The notes under the pieces were generated by a model, which was not told the DNA's origin, ran no database searches, and saw only the letters and a program-made list of their open reading frames with translations. A program made the position numbers and the translations under genes. This document shows, in pieces, positions 8,198 through 17,022 of a DNA stretch of 64,000 bases; position 1 is the first letter of the stretch; each line of letters opens with the position of its first letter. Location: contig NZ_JACIJK010000003.1 of NCBI RefSeq assembly GCF_014199305.1, positions 248,001 through 312,000 on the forward strand. The letters run 5' to 3'. The stretch is from Sphingomonas aerophila. Its GTDB lineage: Bacteria > Pseudomonadota > Alphaproteobacteria > Sphingomonadales > Sphingomonadaceae.

Positions 8198-9112
8198 TCA
8201 GGCGAATGGCCGGCCAGCATCCGCGAGCGTGCGGCCGATCAGCATCGCCTGTTCGCCGCCGGAGGTGGGAATGATCTCGCGCTCGCGGCTGGCGATTGCG
8301 CCCCAATGGTCAGCGACAGCATCGGGGGTCAGATCGTCGTCGGACAGCGCGACCCCCGGAGTCAGCGTGACGTAGCTGGCCTGCACCACGCCTGCTCCCG
8401 CACCGACGATCTGCCCGGACGGCGCATCGCGAGATACCAGGAACAGCGCGGCCGGGGTCACTCGTTCGGGCGAGAAAGCGTCGAATGCCTGGTCCGGCAG
8501 CAGCCCCTGCGTCATCCGCGTGCCGGCCGTGGGCGCAATAGTGTTGACCCGGATGTCGTGTCGGGCACCTTCGAGGTGCAGCGTCTTTGCCAGGCCGACG
8601 ACGCCCATCTTTGCGGCCGCATAGTTGGCCTGGCCGAAGTTGCCGAACAACCCGCTGGAGGAGGCTGTCATCAGGACGCGGCCGTAGTTCTGGTCGCGAA
8701 ACCCGTCCCAGCAAGCCTTGGTGACGAAGGCGGAGCCGAGAAGATGTACCCGGACGACGAACTCGAAATCGGCAGGGTCCATCTTTGCGAAGGTCTTGTC
8801 GCGCAAAACTCCGGCGTTGTTGATCAGGATGTGGACGCCGCCCCAGCGCTCCTTGGCGCCCGCGACCAACTCCGTAACTTGGTCATAGTCGGCGACGTCG
8901 GCACCGTTCGCCATCGCTTGCCCGCCGGCAGCGCTTATCTCCTCGACGACCTGGGTTGCCGCATCGGAACTGCCGGTGCCATCGCTGCTGACGCCAAGAT
9001 CGTTGACGACGACGCGCGCACCGCGTGAGGCAAGGGCGAGTGCATAGGCGCGGCCGAGCCCCCCGCCGGCACCGGTGACAATGGCAACATGGTCGTCAAA
9101 GCGGATAGGCAT
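8198..9112 (-). CDS. Short-chain dehydrogenase/reductase, MFE-2 type
   Basis: 304 residues from the ATG at 9112. Classical SDR features are present: the Rossmann motif TGAGGGLGRAYALAL (about residues 14-28), NDLG, NNAGVLRDKTF, and the catalytic Ser-Tyr-Lys region (SSSGLFGNFGQANYAAAK). The VVNDLG and LRDKTF elements and the N-terminal RFDDHVAIVTGAG are characteristic of the (3R)-hydroxyacyl-CoA dehydrogenase domain of peroxisomal multifunctional enzyme type 2 and its bacterial relatives. An acyl-CoA substrate and NAD+ are therefore likely; the exact substrate is not known. The ribosome site lies within a hairpin at 9118-9143. Confidence 0.88.
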   Translation of the reverse strand: MPIRFDDHVAIVTGAGGGLGRAYALALASRGARVVVNDLGVSSDGTGSSDAATQVVEEISAAGGQAMANGADVADYDQVTELVAGAKERWGGVHILINNAGVLRDKTFAKMDPADFEFVVRVHLLGSAFVTKACWDGFRDQNYGRVLMTASSSGLFGNFGQANYAAAKMGVVGLAKTLHLEGARHDIRVNTIAPTAGTRMTQGLLPDQAFDAFSPERVTPAALFLVSRDAPSGQIVGAGAGVVQASYVTLTPGVALSDDDLTPDAVADHWGAIASREREIIPTSGGEQAMLIGRTLADAGRPFA

Positions 9113-9114
9113 GG

Positions 9115-9143
9115 AAAAGGCGCTCCTCGGGTGAGAAGCGCCT
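9115..9143 (-). terminator. Terminator-like hairpin that also covers the SDR ribosome site
   Basis: Read on the minus strand, AGGCGCT-T-CTC, loop ACCC, GAG-G-AGCGCCT forms an 11-bp stem with one wobble, followed by TTTT. It is a convincing intrinsic terminator for the upstream low-complexity gene. Its 3' arm contains GAGGAG, the only good Shine-Dalgarno for the SDR ATG, which follows only a few bases after the T-run. Confidence 0.7.
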
Positions 9144-9189
9144 CTTCTTAGATGGCTGGATGCGCCGCGCAATCGCGACGCGATCCAAC

Positions 9190-9747
9190 TTACGAGCGCC
9201 GGCGACGCGCCTTGGCGCGCTTGCCCGAACCGCTGGCCTGCATGCAGTTGTCGTACTGGCCGGACTTGCACACCGGATAGCTGGCGAGCGGGGCCGGGGC
9301 CGGGAATGCCTGCGACGGGCTCATCGACCCCATGGTGTTCGACGAGGGCGCATAGCCGCCCGCGGGGTCGGTATCGGTCGCGCTGGGTGCGGGGGCAGGC
9401 GTCGCAGCCGCCATCGCGCCGCCCGTCGCCGCACCACTGGTGGATGCGTCACCGCCGGTCGACATGGCGCCGCCGGTGGCCGAACCCGCCGTGGTGGACG
9501 TGTCCGTTCCGCCGGTGGTCGTGGCGGTCCCAGCCGTGCCGGCCTGGGTCGTCGAGGACGGGTCGCCAGCCTGGGTGGCGCTGCCTGCAGCGCTGCCATC
9601 CTGCTGCGGCGTCGTGGTCGAGTCGGTCGGGGTCGTGGCAGGCACGGTCGAGGGCGCCGTCGAGTCGGTCGCCGGCGTGCCCGTCGTGGTCTGGGCAAAG
9701 GCGGGCACCGCGATCAGGGCGGCGGCGGCCAGCAGAACATGCTTCAT
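9190..9747 (-). CDS. Secreted Thr/Ser/Ala/Gly-rich low-complexity protein
   Basis: 185 residues. A clear Sec signal peptide (MKHVLLAAAALIAVPAFAQ) is followed by about 120 residues made almost only of T, S, A, G, P and D, with recurring TGGAM and TGG-D-TS units. A short C-terminal segment contains two cysteines (YPVCKSGQYDNCMQ) and ends in a basic RAKARRRRS tail. The product should be exported to the periplasm or envelope. The Cys pair might form a disulfide. No enzymatic domain is visible. A strong terminator-like hairpin follows. Confidence 0.75.
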   Translation of the reverse strand: MKHVLLAAAALIAVPAFAQTTTGTPATDSTAPSTVPATTPTDSTTTPQQDGSAAGSATQAGDPSSTTQAGTAGTATTTGGTDTSTTAGSATGGAMSTGGDASTSGAATGGAMAAATPAPAPSATDTDPAGGYAPSSNTMGSMSPSQAFPAPAPLASYPVCKSGQYDNCMQASGSGKRAKARRRRS

Positions 9748-9811
9748 TGAAAATCTCCTGTTTCAGCCAGGAAGGCGACCCCCGAACGCGCGAAGGTCCG
9801 CTTGGGTCCCG

Positions 9812-10504
9812 TTACTCTGCCGTATCGAGTGAATAGCCGGCTGAGCGGACGGTGCGGATCAGATCGGGTGCGCCGGGCAGGTTGATTGCTTTGCGCAAGC
9901 GTCGAATGTGCACGTCAACAGTGCGGCTTTCGATGTCACTGTCGTGCCCCCACACCGCATCAAGCAGTCGTTCGCGCGAAAATACCCACCCGGGATGTTC
10001 CAGGAAGTGGCGCAACAAGCGAAACTCAGTCGGACCAAGCGGCACTACTTGCCCACCGCGCCGTACCTTGTGACCGACCGTGTCCATTTCGATGTCGGCA
10101 AAGGTCAACGATTCACCTGCAAGCGCCGGGCGCACCCGCCGCAACACGGCACCGACGCGCGCCACCAGTTCGCGGGGGGAAAATGGTTTCGTGACGTAAT
10201 CATCCGCCCCGGTTTCCAGGCCCCGAACCCGATCCTCTTCCTCGCCACGGGCGGTCAGCATGATGATGGGCACGTTCTGGGTTTCGGGCAGCCGGCGCAG
10301 GCGACGGCATACCTCCAGCCCCGACAAACCCTCTATCATCCAGTCGAGCAGGACGATGTCGGGCGCCGCCTCGCGCGCCATCAGCAGCGCTTCCTCACCA
10401 TCCACGGTCTGGCGCACCTCGAAATCCTCGCGGCGGAAGTGCCAGGCGACCAGTTCGGCCAGCGCGGCGTCATCTTCGACCAGCAGCATGCGTGCTTTTG
10501 GCAA
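9812..10504 (-). CDS. phoB: Phosphate regulon response regulator
   Basis: 230 residues: receiver domain 1-120 with acidic pocket VEDD (10-12), phosphoacceptor D54 (IVLLDWM) and the KPF lysine; then an OmpR/PhoB winged-helix DNA-binding domain ending VDVHIRRLRKAI and IRTVRSAGYSL. It activates phosphate-starvation genes when phosphorylated by PhoR. It is the last gene of the phoR-pst-phoU-phoB cluster and starts 3 nt after phoU ends. Confidence 0.95.
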   Translation of the reverse strand: MPKARMLLVEDDAALAELVAWHFRREDFEVRQTVDGEEALLMAREAAPDIVLLDWMIEGLSGLEVCRRLRRLPETQNVPIIMLTARGEEEDRVRGLETGADDYVTKPFSPRELVARVGAVLRRVRPALAGESLTFADIEMDTVGHKVRRGGQVVPLGPTEFRLLRHFLEHPGWVFSRERLLDAVWGHDSDIESRTVDVHIRRLRKAINLPGAPDLIRTVRSAGYSLDTAE

Positions 10505-10507
10505 GGC

Positions 10508-11209
10508 TCAGTTCTCCTCGTCCGCGCCGCGTTCGGGCATCCGTGTCCCGGCAGCGGCGAAATAGACCATTTCGGCGACGTTGGTGGCATGGTCGCCGAC
10601 CCGTTCCAGGTTCTTGGCAACGAACAGCAGCTGCGCGACCTGGCTGATCGTGCGCGGGTTCTCGACCATATAGGTCACCAGCGTGCGAAAGATGCTGTCG
10701 TAGAAGTCGTCCAGCGCCGTATCGCGGCGGCGCACTTCCAGCGCGGCGGCAGGGTCGCGCGCGCCGAACGCATCGAGCGCGTCATGCACCATCTCCTGCG
10801 CCATGCGGGCCATGGCGGGCAGCGTCGACACGGGCTCGATCCGATGCTCGCTTTCGACGGAGGGTACGCGGCGGGCGATGTTCTTGGCGTAATCGCCAAT
10901 GCGCTCCACCACGCCCGCGATCTTCAGCGCGGCGACCACCTCTCGCAAGTCGTCGGCCATGGGCGCGCGCAGGGCGATGATGCGGACGGCCGTGCGCTCC
11001 ACCTCTGCTTCCAGGGCGTCGATGGTCCGGTCGGCCGCGCTGACCTGTTCAGCCAGCGCCAGATCGCCGCGCTGCAACGCCAGCATGGCCTGGCCGACCG
11101 CCTGTTCGGCAAGGCCACCCATCTGGGCGACGAGGCCACGCAGCTGCCCGATCTCCTGATCAAAGGCGGACACGGTGTGGGTGGCGTGGGGGTTGCGGGA
11201 ATCAGCCAT
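10508..11209 (-). CDS. phoU: Phosphate signalling protein PhoU
   Basis: 233 residues from the ATG at 11209, which overlaps the end of pstB by 8 nt. Two repeated three-helix bundles are visible, with the family's metal-site motifs ([17 protein letters not shown] near 90-106 and [18 protein letters not shown] near 195-212). PhoU links PstSCAB transport status to PhoR, keeping the regulon off when phosphate is ample, and also restrains Pst uptake. The acidic C-terminal tail is short and variable. Confidence 0.95.
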   Translation of the reverse strand: MADSRNPHATHTVSAFDQEIGQLRGLVAQMGGLAEQAVGQAMLALQRGDLALAEQVSAADRTIDALEAEVERTAVRIIALRAPMADDLREVVAALKIAGVVERIGDYAKNIARRVPSVESEHRIEPVSTLPAMARMAQEMVHDALDAFGARDPAAALEVRRRDTALDDFYDSIFRTLVTYMVENPRTISQVAQLLFVAKNLERVGDHATNVAEMVYFAAAGTRMPERGADEEN

Positions 11210-11960
11210 AGCGACCGGTGATGTAATCCTTGGTGCTGGTGGCACGCGGGTTGGTGAAGATGTCCGACGTGTCGCCATATTCGACGAGGCGGCCAGCGTA
11301 GAAAAAGGCGGTTCGCTGCGACACGCGCGCTGCCTGTTGCATGTTGTGGGTCACAATCGCGATGGCGTAGCGGCCGCGCAGCGCGCCGATCAGCTCCTCG
11401 ATCCGCGCGGTGGCGATCGGGTCCAGCGCGGAGCAGGGCTCATCCATCAGGATGACTTCGGGATCGACCGCCAGCGCGCGCGCGATGCACAGGCGCTGTT
11501 GCTGGCCGCCGGACAAGGCGGTGCCGCGATCGTCGAGCCGGTCCTTTACCTCATCCCACAATCCCGCGCGCCGAAGAGAGGTTTCGACCACTGCGTCCAG
11601 CTCACCGCGTCCGCGCGCCAGGCCGTGGATGCGCGGGCCATAGGCGACATTGTCGTAGATCGACTTGGGGAACGGGTTGGGCTTCTGGAACACCATGCCG
11701 ACCCGGGCGCGTAGCTCCACCACGTCCATGTCGCGGGCGTGGATGTCCTGGCCGTCGAGCTCGATGGAGCCCTCCACACGGGCGCCGGGCACCGCGTCGT
11801 TCATGCGGTTGAGCAGGCGCAGCAGGGTGGACTTACCGCAGCCCGACGGGCCGATCAGCGCGGTGACGTGCTGCGTGTCGATGTCGATCGACACGTCGTC
11901 GAGTGCGCGCAGGTCGCCATAATAGGCACTGACGTGGCGGGCGGACATCTTCACCGTCAT
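11202..11960 (-). CDS. pstB: Phosphate ABC transporter ATP-binding protein
   Basis: 252 residues from the ATG at 11960. Walker [10 protein letters not shown] (37-45), Q-loop [21 protein letters not shown] typical of PstB, signature LSGGQQQR, Walker [14 protein letters not shown], and the switch histidine in VTHNM are all present. It energises phosphate import by PstC and PstA. The start shares ATGA with the pstA stop, so the subunits are translationally coupled. Confidence 0.97.
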   Translation of the reverse strand: MTVKMSARHVSAYYGDLRALDDVSIDIDTQHVTALIGPSGCGKSTLLRLLNRMNDAVPGARVEGSIELDGQDIHARDMDVVELRARVGMVFQKPNPFPKSIYDNVAYGPRIHGLARGRGELDAVVETSLRRAGLWDEVKDRLDDRGTALSGGQQQRLCIARALAVDPEVILMDEPCSALDPIATARIEELIGALRGRYAIAIVTHNMQQAARVSQRTAFFYAGRLVEYGDTSDIFTNPRATSTKDYITGRYG

Positions 11961-13171
11961 GAGCGCCGCTCCGCCCGTGCGCGCCAATAAACCGCGCCGC
12001 CGTTGAGCACGAGAAGCAGCAACAACAGCACGATGATCGCGGCGGAGGTGTTTTCCACAAAGCCGCCGTCGACCTGATCCGACCAGAGAAAGATCTGGAC
12101 GGGCAGGGCGGTGGCGGGACGGGTCAGCCCGTCGGGAGCCGCCGCGATAAAGGCGCGCATCCCGATCAGCAGCAGGGGCGCGGTTTCCCCCAATGCGCGC
12201 GCGCCGCCGATGATGGCGCCGGTGAGGATACCAGGCGCGGCGAGCGGCAGGACGTGGTGGAAGACGAGCTGGACCGGCGATGCGCCGACCCCCATCGCAG
12301 CCTCCCGCAACGAAGGCGGCACCTGCCGGATCGCGCCGCGCGCGGTGATCACGATCACGGGCAGCGTCATCAGCGCCAGTGTCAGCCCACCGACCAGCGG
12401 GGCCGAACGCGGCATTCCGAGCGTGCCCAGGAACAGCGCGAGCCCCAGCAGCCCGAAGATGATGGAGGGGACAGCGGCAAGGTTGTTGATCGACACCTCT
12501 ATCAGCCCGGTCCAGCGGCTCGGCCGGGCGAACTCCTCGAGGTACACGGCCGCGGCTACCCCGATCGGGGTAGCGAGCAGCAGGGTCACGGCGATGGTCA
12601 GCAACGAGCCTTTCAGTGCGCCCCAGATCCCGGCGCGGGTCGGATCGGTCGCATCGGAGGAGGTGAAGAAGTCCCGATCGAACTCGCTGTCGAGTGCGGG
12701 CTTCAGCTGCTGCATTCGGGCAAGGACGGGCCCGCTTCCCGTGCCATGTTTATAGGCGATGTCGATTGCGCTCGTGACGGGCACATGGATGACAAAGGGC
12801 CGGGCAAGCAGGTCAGGGTGCCGACGCACGGCATCGCGTACCGTTAGCCATGCGCCATCGCCCAGCAGGGTGGGGCCATCACTGCCGAAGGCGCGGGTTG
12901 CGGCGGCATCGACGCTTCGCTCCAGGCCGGCGCCGGTCAGAGCCAAGTTGGCGCTTCTTCCCGTAAGGGTGCGGGCATCGACGGGCAGGTGGGTGAGGTC
13001 GACCGGCAACGCCACCGTGGTCCGCACAAAGCCCGTGACCCCGTCCACGGCGATCGTGGCGACCAGAAAAGCCAGGCACGCGAGCGCGATCATCACCGCA
13101 CCCTGGCAGGCGAGGCGAAAGCGGCGCTCGGCCGCGTGGCGGCGCGCAAGGCGGGCGCGGGACCTAGTCAT
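11957..13171 (-). CDS. pstA: Phosphate ABC transporter permease PstA (long form)
   Basis: 404 residues, much longer than the roughly 300 of E. coli. The start is ATG at 13171, two bases after the pstC stop; a GTG at 13180 is possible but overlaps pstC. After an N-terminal membrane helix there is a ~150-residue periplasmic insertion, then the usual permease core. The core carries the EAA-type loop [27 protein letters not shown] and five more membrane helices. This extended N-terminal part is common in alphaproteobacterial PstA. It forms the channel with PstC. Confidence 0.95.
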   Translation of the reverse strand: MTRSRARLARRHAAERRFRLACQGAVMIALACLAFLVATIAVDGVTGFVRTTVALPVDLTHLPVDARTLTGRSANLALTGAGLERSVDAAATRAFGSDGPTLLGDGAWLTVRDAVRRHPDLLARPFVIHVPVTSAIDIAYKHGTGSGPVLARMQQLKPALDSEFDRDFFTSSDATDPTRAGIWGALKGSLLTIAVTLLLATPIGVAAAVYLEEFARPSRWTGLIEVSINNLAAVPSIIFGLLGLALFLGTLGMPRSAPLVGGLTLALMTLPVIVITARGAIRQVPPSLREAAMGVGASPVQLVFHHVLPLAAPGILTGAIIGGARALGETAPLLLIGMRAFIAAAPDGLTRPATALPVQIFLWSDQVDGGFVENTSAAIIVLLLLLLVLNGGAVYWRARAERRS

Positions 13172-14534
13172 AGCGTTCACGATAGCGACGCACGAGGCCG
13201 AGCGCCGCGAGATTGAGGCACAAGGTCACACCGAACAGCGCCAGTCCGAGCGCAAAGGCGGCCAGCGTCTTGGGACTGTCGAACGTCTGTTCCCCGGTGA
13301 GGAGGTCGACGATCTGACGGGTCACGGTGCTGGTGCTGGCAAAGGGGTTTGCGGTTAGGGTCGCGACGCCGGACGCCGCCATGACGACGATCATGGTTTC
13401 GCCAATCGCCCGGCTGACGGCGAGCATGATGCCGCCGGCGATGCCGGGCAGCGCGGCCGGCAACAGGACGTGGCGCACCGTTTCCGCGGGCGTCGCGCCG
13501 AGCGCCAGGCTAGCCTCCCGCATGGCAGACGGGACGGCGGCGAGGCTGTCGTCCGAGACAGAGGAGATGAAGGGCACGATCATGATGCCCATCACGAGCC
13601 CCGCCGCCAGGGCGCTTTCGCCCGACGCGTCGGCATAGCCAAGAGCCATGCCGAGATGCCTGACCGCAGGGGCGACGGTCAGCGCCGCGAAATAGCCGTA
13701 GACCACCGTTGGCACGCCCGCGAGCACTTCCAGAGCGGGCTTCAACACCCGCCGCGTCGTCGACGCTGCATATTGCGAAAGGTAGATGGCGCTGAGCAGG
13801 CCCAGTGGTACCGCCACGGCCATCGCGATTCCGGCGCCGATGAAGAAGGTGCCCCAGAACAGCGGCAGGGATCCCAGCGAGTCGCCGGGCGCGGCCGGGT
13901 CGATCGACTGCGGGCTCCAATGCGTGCCCAGCAGGAACTGCCCGGGCGAAACCAGGCTGAAGAACCGGCCCGACTCCCAGAACAGGCTGGCGAGGATGCC
14001 GGCCGTGGTCAGGATCGCGACCAACGACGCGCCGAGCAGCAGCAGTGTGACCAGTCGCTCTACCTGGCTGCGGGCGCGGAACCCTGAATGGACCTTGGCC
14101 AGCGCCGCAAAGCCGGCGCTGAGCGCGAGGCCGAGCGTCGCCGCCGTGGCGATCCAGTTGAAGCGGACCTGCACGGTAGCGTAGCGTCGGGCGAGATCGC
14201 GGGCGAGGCCGTGGAACGCGCCCGTCGCCGTCCCGTTCGCCAGCGCTCGCGCCTCGGCCAGCAGCGACGCGCGTGTGAGCCCCGTGGGCGGCAGCGCGGC
14301 TGCGGCAGGGTCGCGCAGCACCGCATCGGTGACCATGCCCGGTGCATTGATCTGCCAGGCGGCCAGGAAGGCAAGCGAGGGGAGCAGAACCCACAGCGCG
14401 GCAAACCAGCCATGTTGGGCAGGAAGCGATCCGAACTTGCCCGACCCGCCGAACTGGTAAGCGCGCGCGCGGGCTACCTGCCAGAACAGCACTGCCAGCC
14501 CGACAACCAGGATAACGAGCGTTGATCCTTTCAC
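13164..14534 (-). CDS. pstC: Phosphate ABC transporter permease PstC (long form)
   Basis: 456 residues from a GTG at 14534, which overlaps the pstS stop as GTGA; longer frames upstream lie inside pstS and are not conserved. The N-terminal ~170 residues (three membrane helices and a periplasmic loop) are absent from E. coli PstC but usual in alphaproteobacteria. The permease core has REASLALGATPAETVRHVLLP and SRAIGETMIVVMAASG. It pairs with PstA in the inner membrane. Confidence 0.95.
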   Translation of the reverse strand: MKGSTLVILVVGLAVLFWQVARARAYQFGGSGKFGSLPAQHGWFAALWVLLPSLAFLAAWQINAPGMVTDAVLRDPAAAALPPTGLTRASLLAEARALANGTATGAFHGLARDLARRYATVQVRFNWIATAATLGLALSAGFAALAKVHSGFRARSQVERLVTLLLLGASLVAILTTAGILASLFWESGRFFSLVSPGQFLLGTHWSPQSIDPAAPGDSLGSLPLFWGTFFIGAGIAMAVAVPLGLLSAIYLSQYAASTTRRVLKPALEVLAGVPTVVYGYFAALTVAPAVRHLGMALGYADASGESALAAGLVMGIMIVPFISSVSDDSLAAVPSAMREASLALGATPAETVRHVLLPAALPGIAGGIMLAVSRAIGETMIVVMAASGVATLTANPFASTSTVTRQIVDLLTGEQTFDSPKTLAAFALGLALFGVTLCLNLAALGLVRRYRERYD

Positions 14535-15544
14535 GATGGTAGGCCCATCGGGTCGAGCGGCGTTTCGCGCTGGATCGCCGACAAGGATTGCGCCTGCACA
14601 GCCGGGCTTGCCGGGATCAGCCCGCGCCGGGCAAGCGCACCGCCATCGCCCCAATTGGCGGCGTACAAACGCAAAAAGGTACGCAGGCCCGGCACTGCCG
14701 CCAGATGCGCCGCCTTGACGTACAGAAACAAGGGGCGGGCACCGGGATAGCGGCCGGCGGAGATCGACGCGCGGGTGGGCTCGACACCGTTGATCGGCAC
14801 CCCGGCAAGCGTTCCCCCGTTTTCGGCAAGGTAGCTCCAGCCGAAGATGCCGAGCGCGGCCGGGTTGGCGGACAATTTGCGCACGATCAGATTGTCGTTC
14901 TCACCCGCGTCGGCATAGGCGCCATCTTCACGCAGGCGGGTGCACGCCGGACCTGATCGCCCTTCCACCGCGCGGCAGCCAGGCAGCAGGATGAGCTCCG
15001 CAAAGGCATCACGAGTGCCGCTGGTGGCGGGCGGGCCATAGACCAGGATCTGGCTGGCAGGGAGGGCCGGATCCACATCCGACCAGCGACGCGCGGTGTT
15101 GGGCCGTCCGCCCGGTGCCTGCGCCAGTGCGCGATAGAGTTGGGCCGGGGTGAGCGCGATCGGCGGGCCGGCGCGGGAGCGACCGATGGCGATGCCGTCC
15201 AGGCCCAGTTGCACCTCGACCAGCCGGTCGACGCCATGGGCGGCGCAGTTGCGATATTCGCTCAACCGGATGCGGCGGGATGCGTCCACGATGTCGGGAT
15301 AGGCGGCACCGACGCCGGCGCAGAATAGCCGCATGCCAGCGCCCGTGCCGGTTTCCTCTATCACCGGTGGCTCGGCATCAACGTTGGCCGCGAGATACTG
15401 TTCGGCGACGGTCGTGGTGAAGGGATAGACGGTGGACGAGCCAACGGCCGAGATCGAGTCGCGCGTACCGAGCCCCCCGCTCGCCTGATCGTGGCAGGCG
15501 GCGAGCAGCAGCAGGATTGCAGGCAGGAGTTGGCGGAAGCCCAT
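14531..15544 (-). CDS. pstS: Phosphate-binding lipoprotein PstS
   Basis: 337 residues. The leader ends in a lipobox (LLLLAAC, acceptor Cys17), so the mature protein is anchored to the membrane rather than freely periplasmic. The fold signature of phosphate-binding proteins follows: ISAVGSSTVYPFTTTVAEQY, EETGTGAGMRLFCAGVG, and the TSGTRDAFAE loop that grips phosphate. The order PstS-PstC-PstA-PstB is preserved with overlapping junctions throughout. It delivers phosphate to PstCA and belongs to the PhoB-controlled cluster. Confidence 0.93.
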   Translation of the reverse strand: MGFRQLLPAILLLLAACHDQASGGLGTRDSISAVGSSTVYPFTTTVAEQYLAANVDAEPPVIEETGTGAGMRLFCAGVGAAYPDIVDASRRIRLSEYRNCAAHGVDRLVEVQLGLDGIAIGRSRAGPPIALTPAQLYRALAQAPGGRPNTARRWSDVDPALPASQILVYGPPATSGTRDAFAELILLPGCRAVEGRSGPACTRLREDGAYADAGENDNLIVRKLSANPAALGIFGWSYLAENGGTLAGVPINGVEPTRASISAGRYPGARPLFLYVKAAHLAAVPGLRTFLRLYAANWGDGGALARRGLIPASPAVQAQSLSAIQRETPLDPMGLPS

Positions 15545-15580
15545 GATCGTTTCCGCCAGTGTGACACGGGCGTTACCGGA

Positions 15581-16807
15581 TCATGACAGCGCGGCCGGAG
15601 CGGCCGGCAGTGTCACGGTGACGGTGGTGCCTTCGCCCACCCGGCTGGCGATGCGCAGACGCCCGCGGTGCCGCTCCACGATGTGCTTGCAGATGGCGAG
15701 GCCCAGCCCCGTTCCCCCGACGGAGCGGCTGCGCCCGGCATCGACGCGATAAAAGCGCTCGGTCAGGCGTGGCAGGTGTTCGGGCGCGATGCCCTCGCCA
15801 CGATCGACCACCGTCAGGCGCACCCCAGCCTCGCCATCGCGGGCGAGGACGGCGGTGACGGGAGTGCCGGTGCGGCCGTATTTCAGCGCGTTGCCAAGCA
15901 GGTTGTGGAACAGCTGTGACAATTGCGGCCGGTCGCCGATGACGGAGGGCAGCGTGGGGTCGAGCTGCACCTCCAGATCGTCCGCCCGCCCGTCCTGCGC
16001 CGCGCGAAGCTCGACCTCCACTTCTTTCAGCAACCCGCGAAGGTCGACCCTGGCGGAGGGTGGGCGATGTTTGTCCGCTTCGATCCGCGACAGGCTGATC
16101 AGGTCGCCGACCAGCCGCTGCATCCGGCTCGCCTCGTTGCCCATGATTTCCAGGAAGCGGTGACGGGTCGGAGGATCGTCGCCCGCCTCGTCCTGCAAGG
16201 TTTCCACGAAGCCGAGGATGGAGGCGAGCGGGGTGCGCAGTTCGTGGCTGGCGTTGGCGACGAAATCGACCCGCATCTTTTCGGCGGCGTGCTGGGCGGT
16301 GCGATCGCGCAGGTGAACGATGCGGCGGGCATCGGCCGTGGCCCCGACCCGCATTTCCCAGCGCTGGTCGATGCCGCCAAGGCCGGCGAGTTCCACCGCC
16401 TCGCCGGGCTGGCCGTCAGCGATCAGTTCGGCCGCGGCGGGGTGACGGATGGCGAGCCGTGGGTCCTCGCCCACGATATGCTGCCCCAGCGCGTCGCGCG
16501 CGGCACGGTTGGCGGCGGCGATCCGGCCGTCGCCGACCACCAGCACCGGTTCGGCGATCGCATCCAGCACATCGGGCAGCAGGGGCGTTGCCTCCGCAGT
16601 AGGGGTGGCCGGCGCGGCGCCAGTGTCGAGCGGACCTGCCGCGGCGAGGGCGGCGATGGCGCTGCCGACCAGGATCACAGCGGCGACATCGATGCTCGCG
16701 CCTACCGCCAGCGCAGCGACGGCAGTGGCAAGGGCGGCCAGCAAGCCCCAGCGAACACGGGGGGCGAAGCCGGTCAGCACGGGCGCGCGTTGCGCGTCAG
16801 TGGCCAT
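15581..16807 (-). CDS. phoR: Phosphate regulon sensor histidine kinase
   Basis: 408 residues from the ATG at 16807, preceded by a purine-rich GGAAGG about 10 nt upstream; ATG at 16825 would add six residues. Two N-terminal membrane helices (about 20-60), a PAS-like domain (80-170), the HisKA box with H188 (NASHELRTPL), and a catalytic ATPase domain with N-box HNLLGNALKYG, G1 DRGEGI and G2 GGTGLGLAI are visible. It phosphorylates PhoB in low phosphate. Being the first gene of the cluster, it probably carries the main promoter; the 215-bp region up to the divergent GH18 fusion gene is the likely location. Confidence 0.93.
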   Translation of the reverse strand: MATDAQRAPVLTGFAPRVRWGLLAALATAVAALAVGASIDVAAVILVGSAIAALAAAGPLDTGAAPATPTAEATPLLPDVLDAIAEPVLVVGDGRIAAANRAARDALGQHIVGEDPRLAIRHPAAAELIADGQPGEAVELAGLGGIDQRWEMRVGATADARRIVHLRDRTAQHAAEKMRVDFVANASHELRTPLASILGFVETLQDEAGDDPPTRHRFLEIMGNEASRMQRLVGDLISLSRIEADKHRPPSARVDLRGLLKEVEVELRAAQDGRADDLEVQLDPTLPSVIGDRPQLSQLFHNLLGNALKYGRTGTPVTAVLARDGEAGVRLTVVDRGEGIAPEHLPRLTERFYRVDAGRSRSVGGTGLGLAICKHIVERHRGRLRIASRVGEGTTVTVTLPAAPAALS

Positions 16808-17022
16808 GGCCCCGCCGCCTTCCATGTCCCAGGCCAAGCCTGTTGACCTGATAAACTCCCGTTCATGACCTGCGTCATAGGCGATCAACAGCTATTCGCC
16901 CAGCCAGCCACGATCAGCGGCGTTGCGCAGCGCCATTTACCGACCCATAGCAGCACCCGCTGCCAACGCTGGAACCTTGCCGTGTCGCGCCATCACGCCT
17001 TTGCCGCAGTTCGGGTACCTAT

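Noticed and set aside
16808..17022. Pho box upstream of phoR
   Set aside because: TCAT half-sites recur and a 14-bp palindrome ATGACCTGCGTCAT lies at 16865-16878, but there is no pair of 7-mers with 11-bp spacing.
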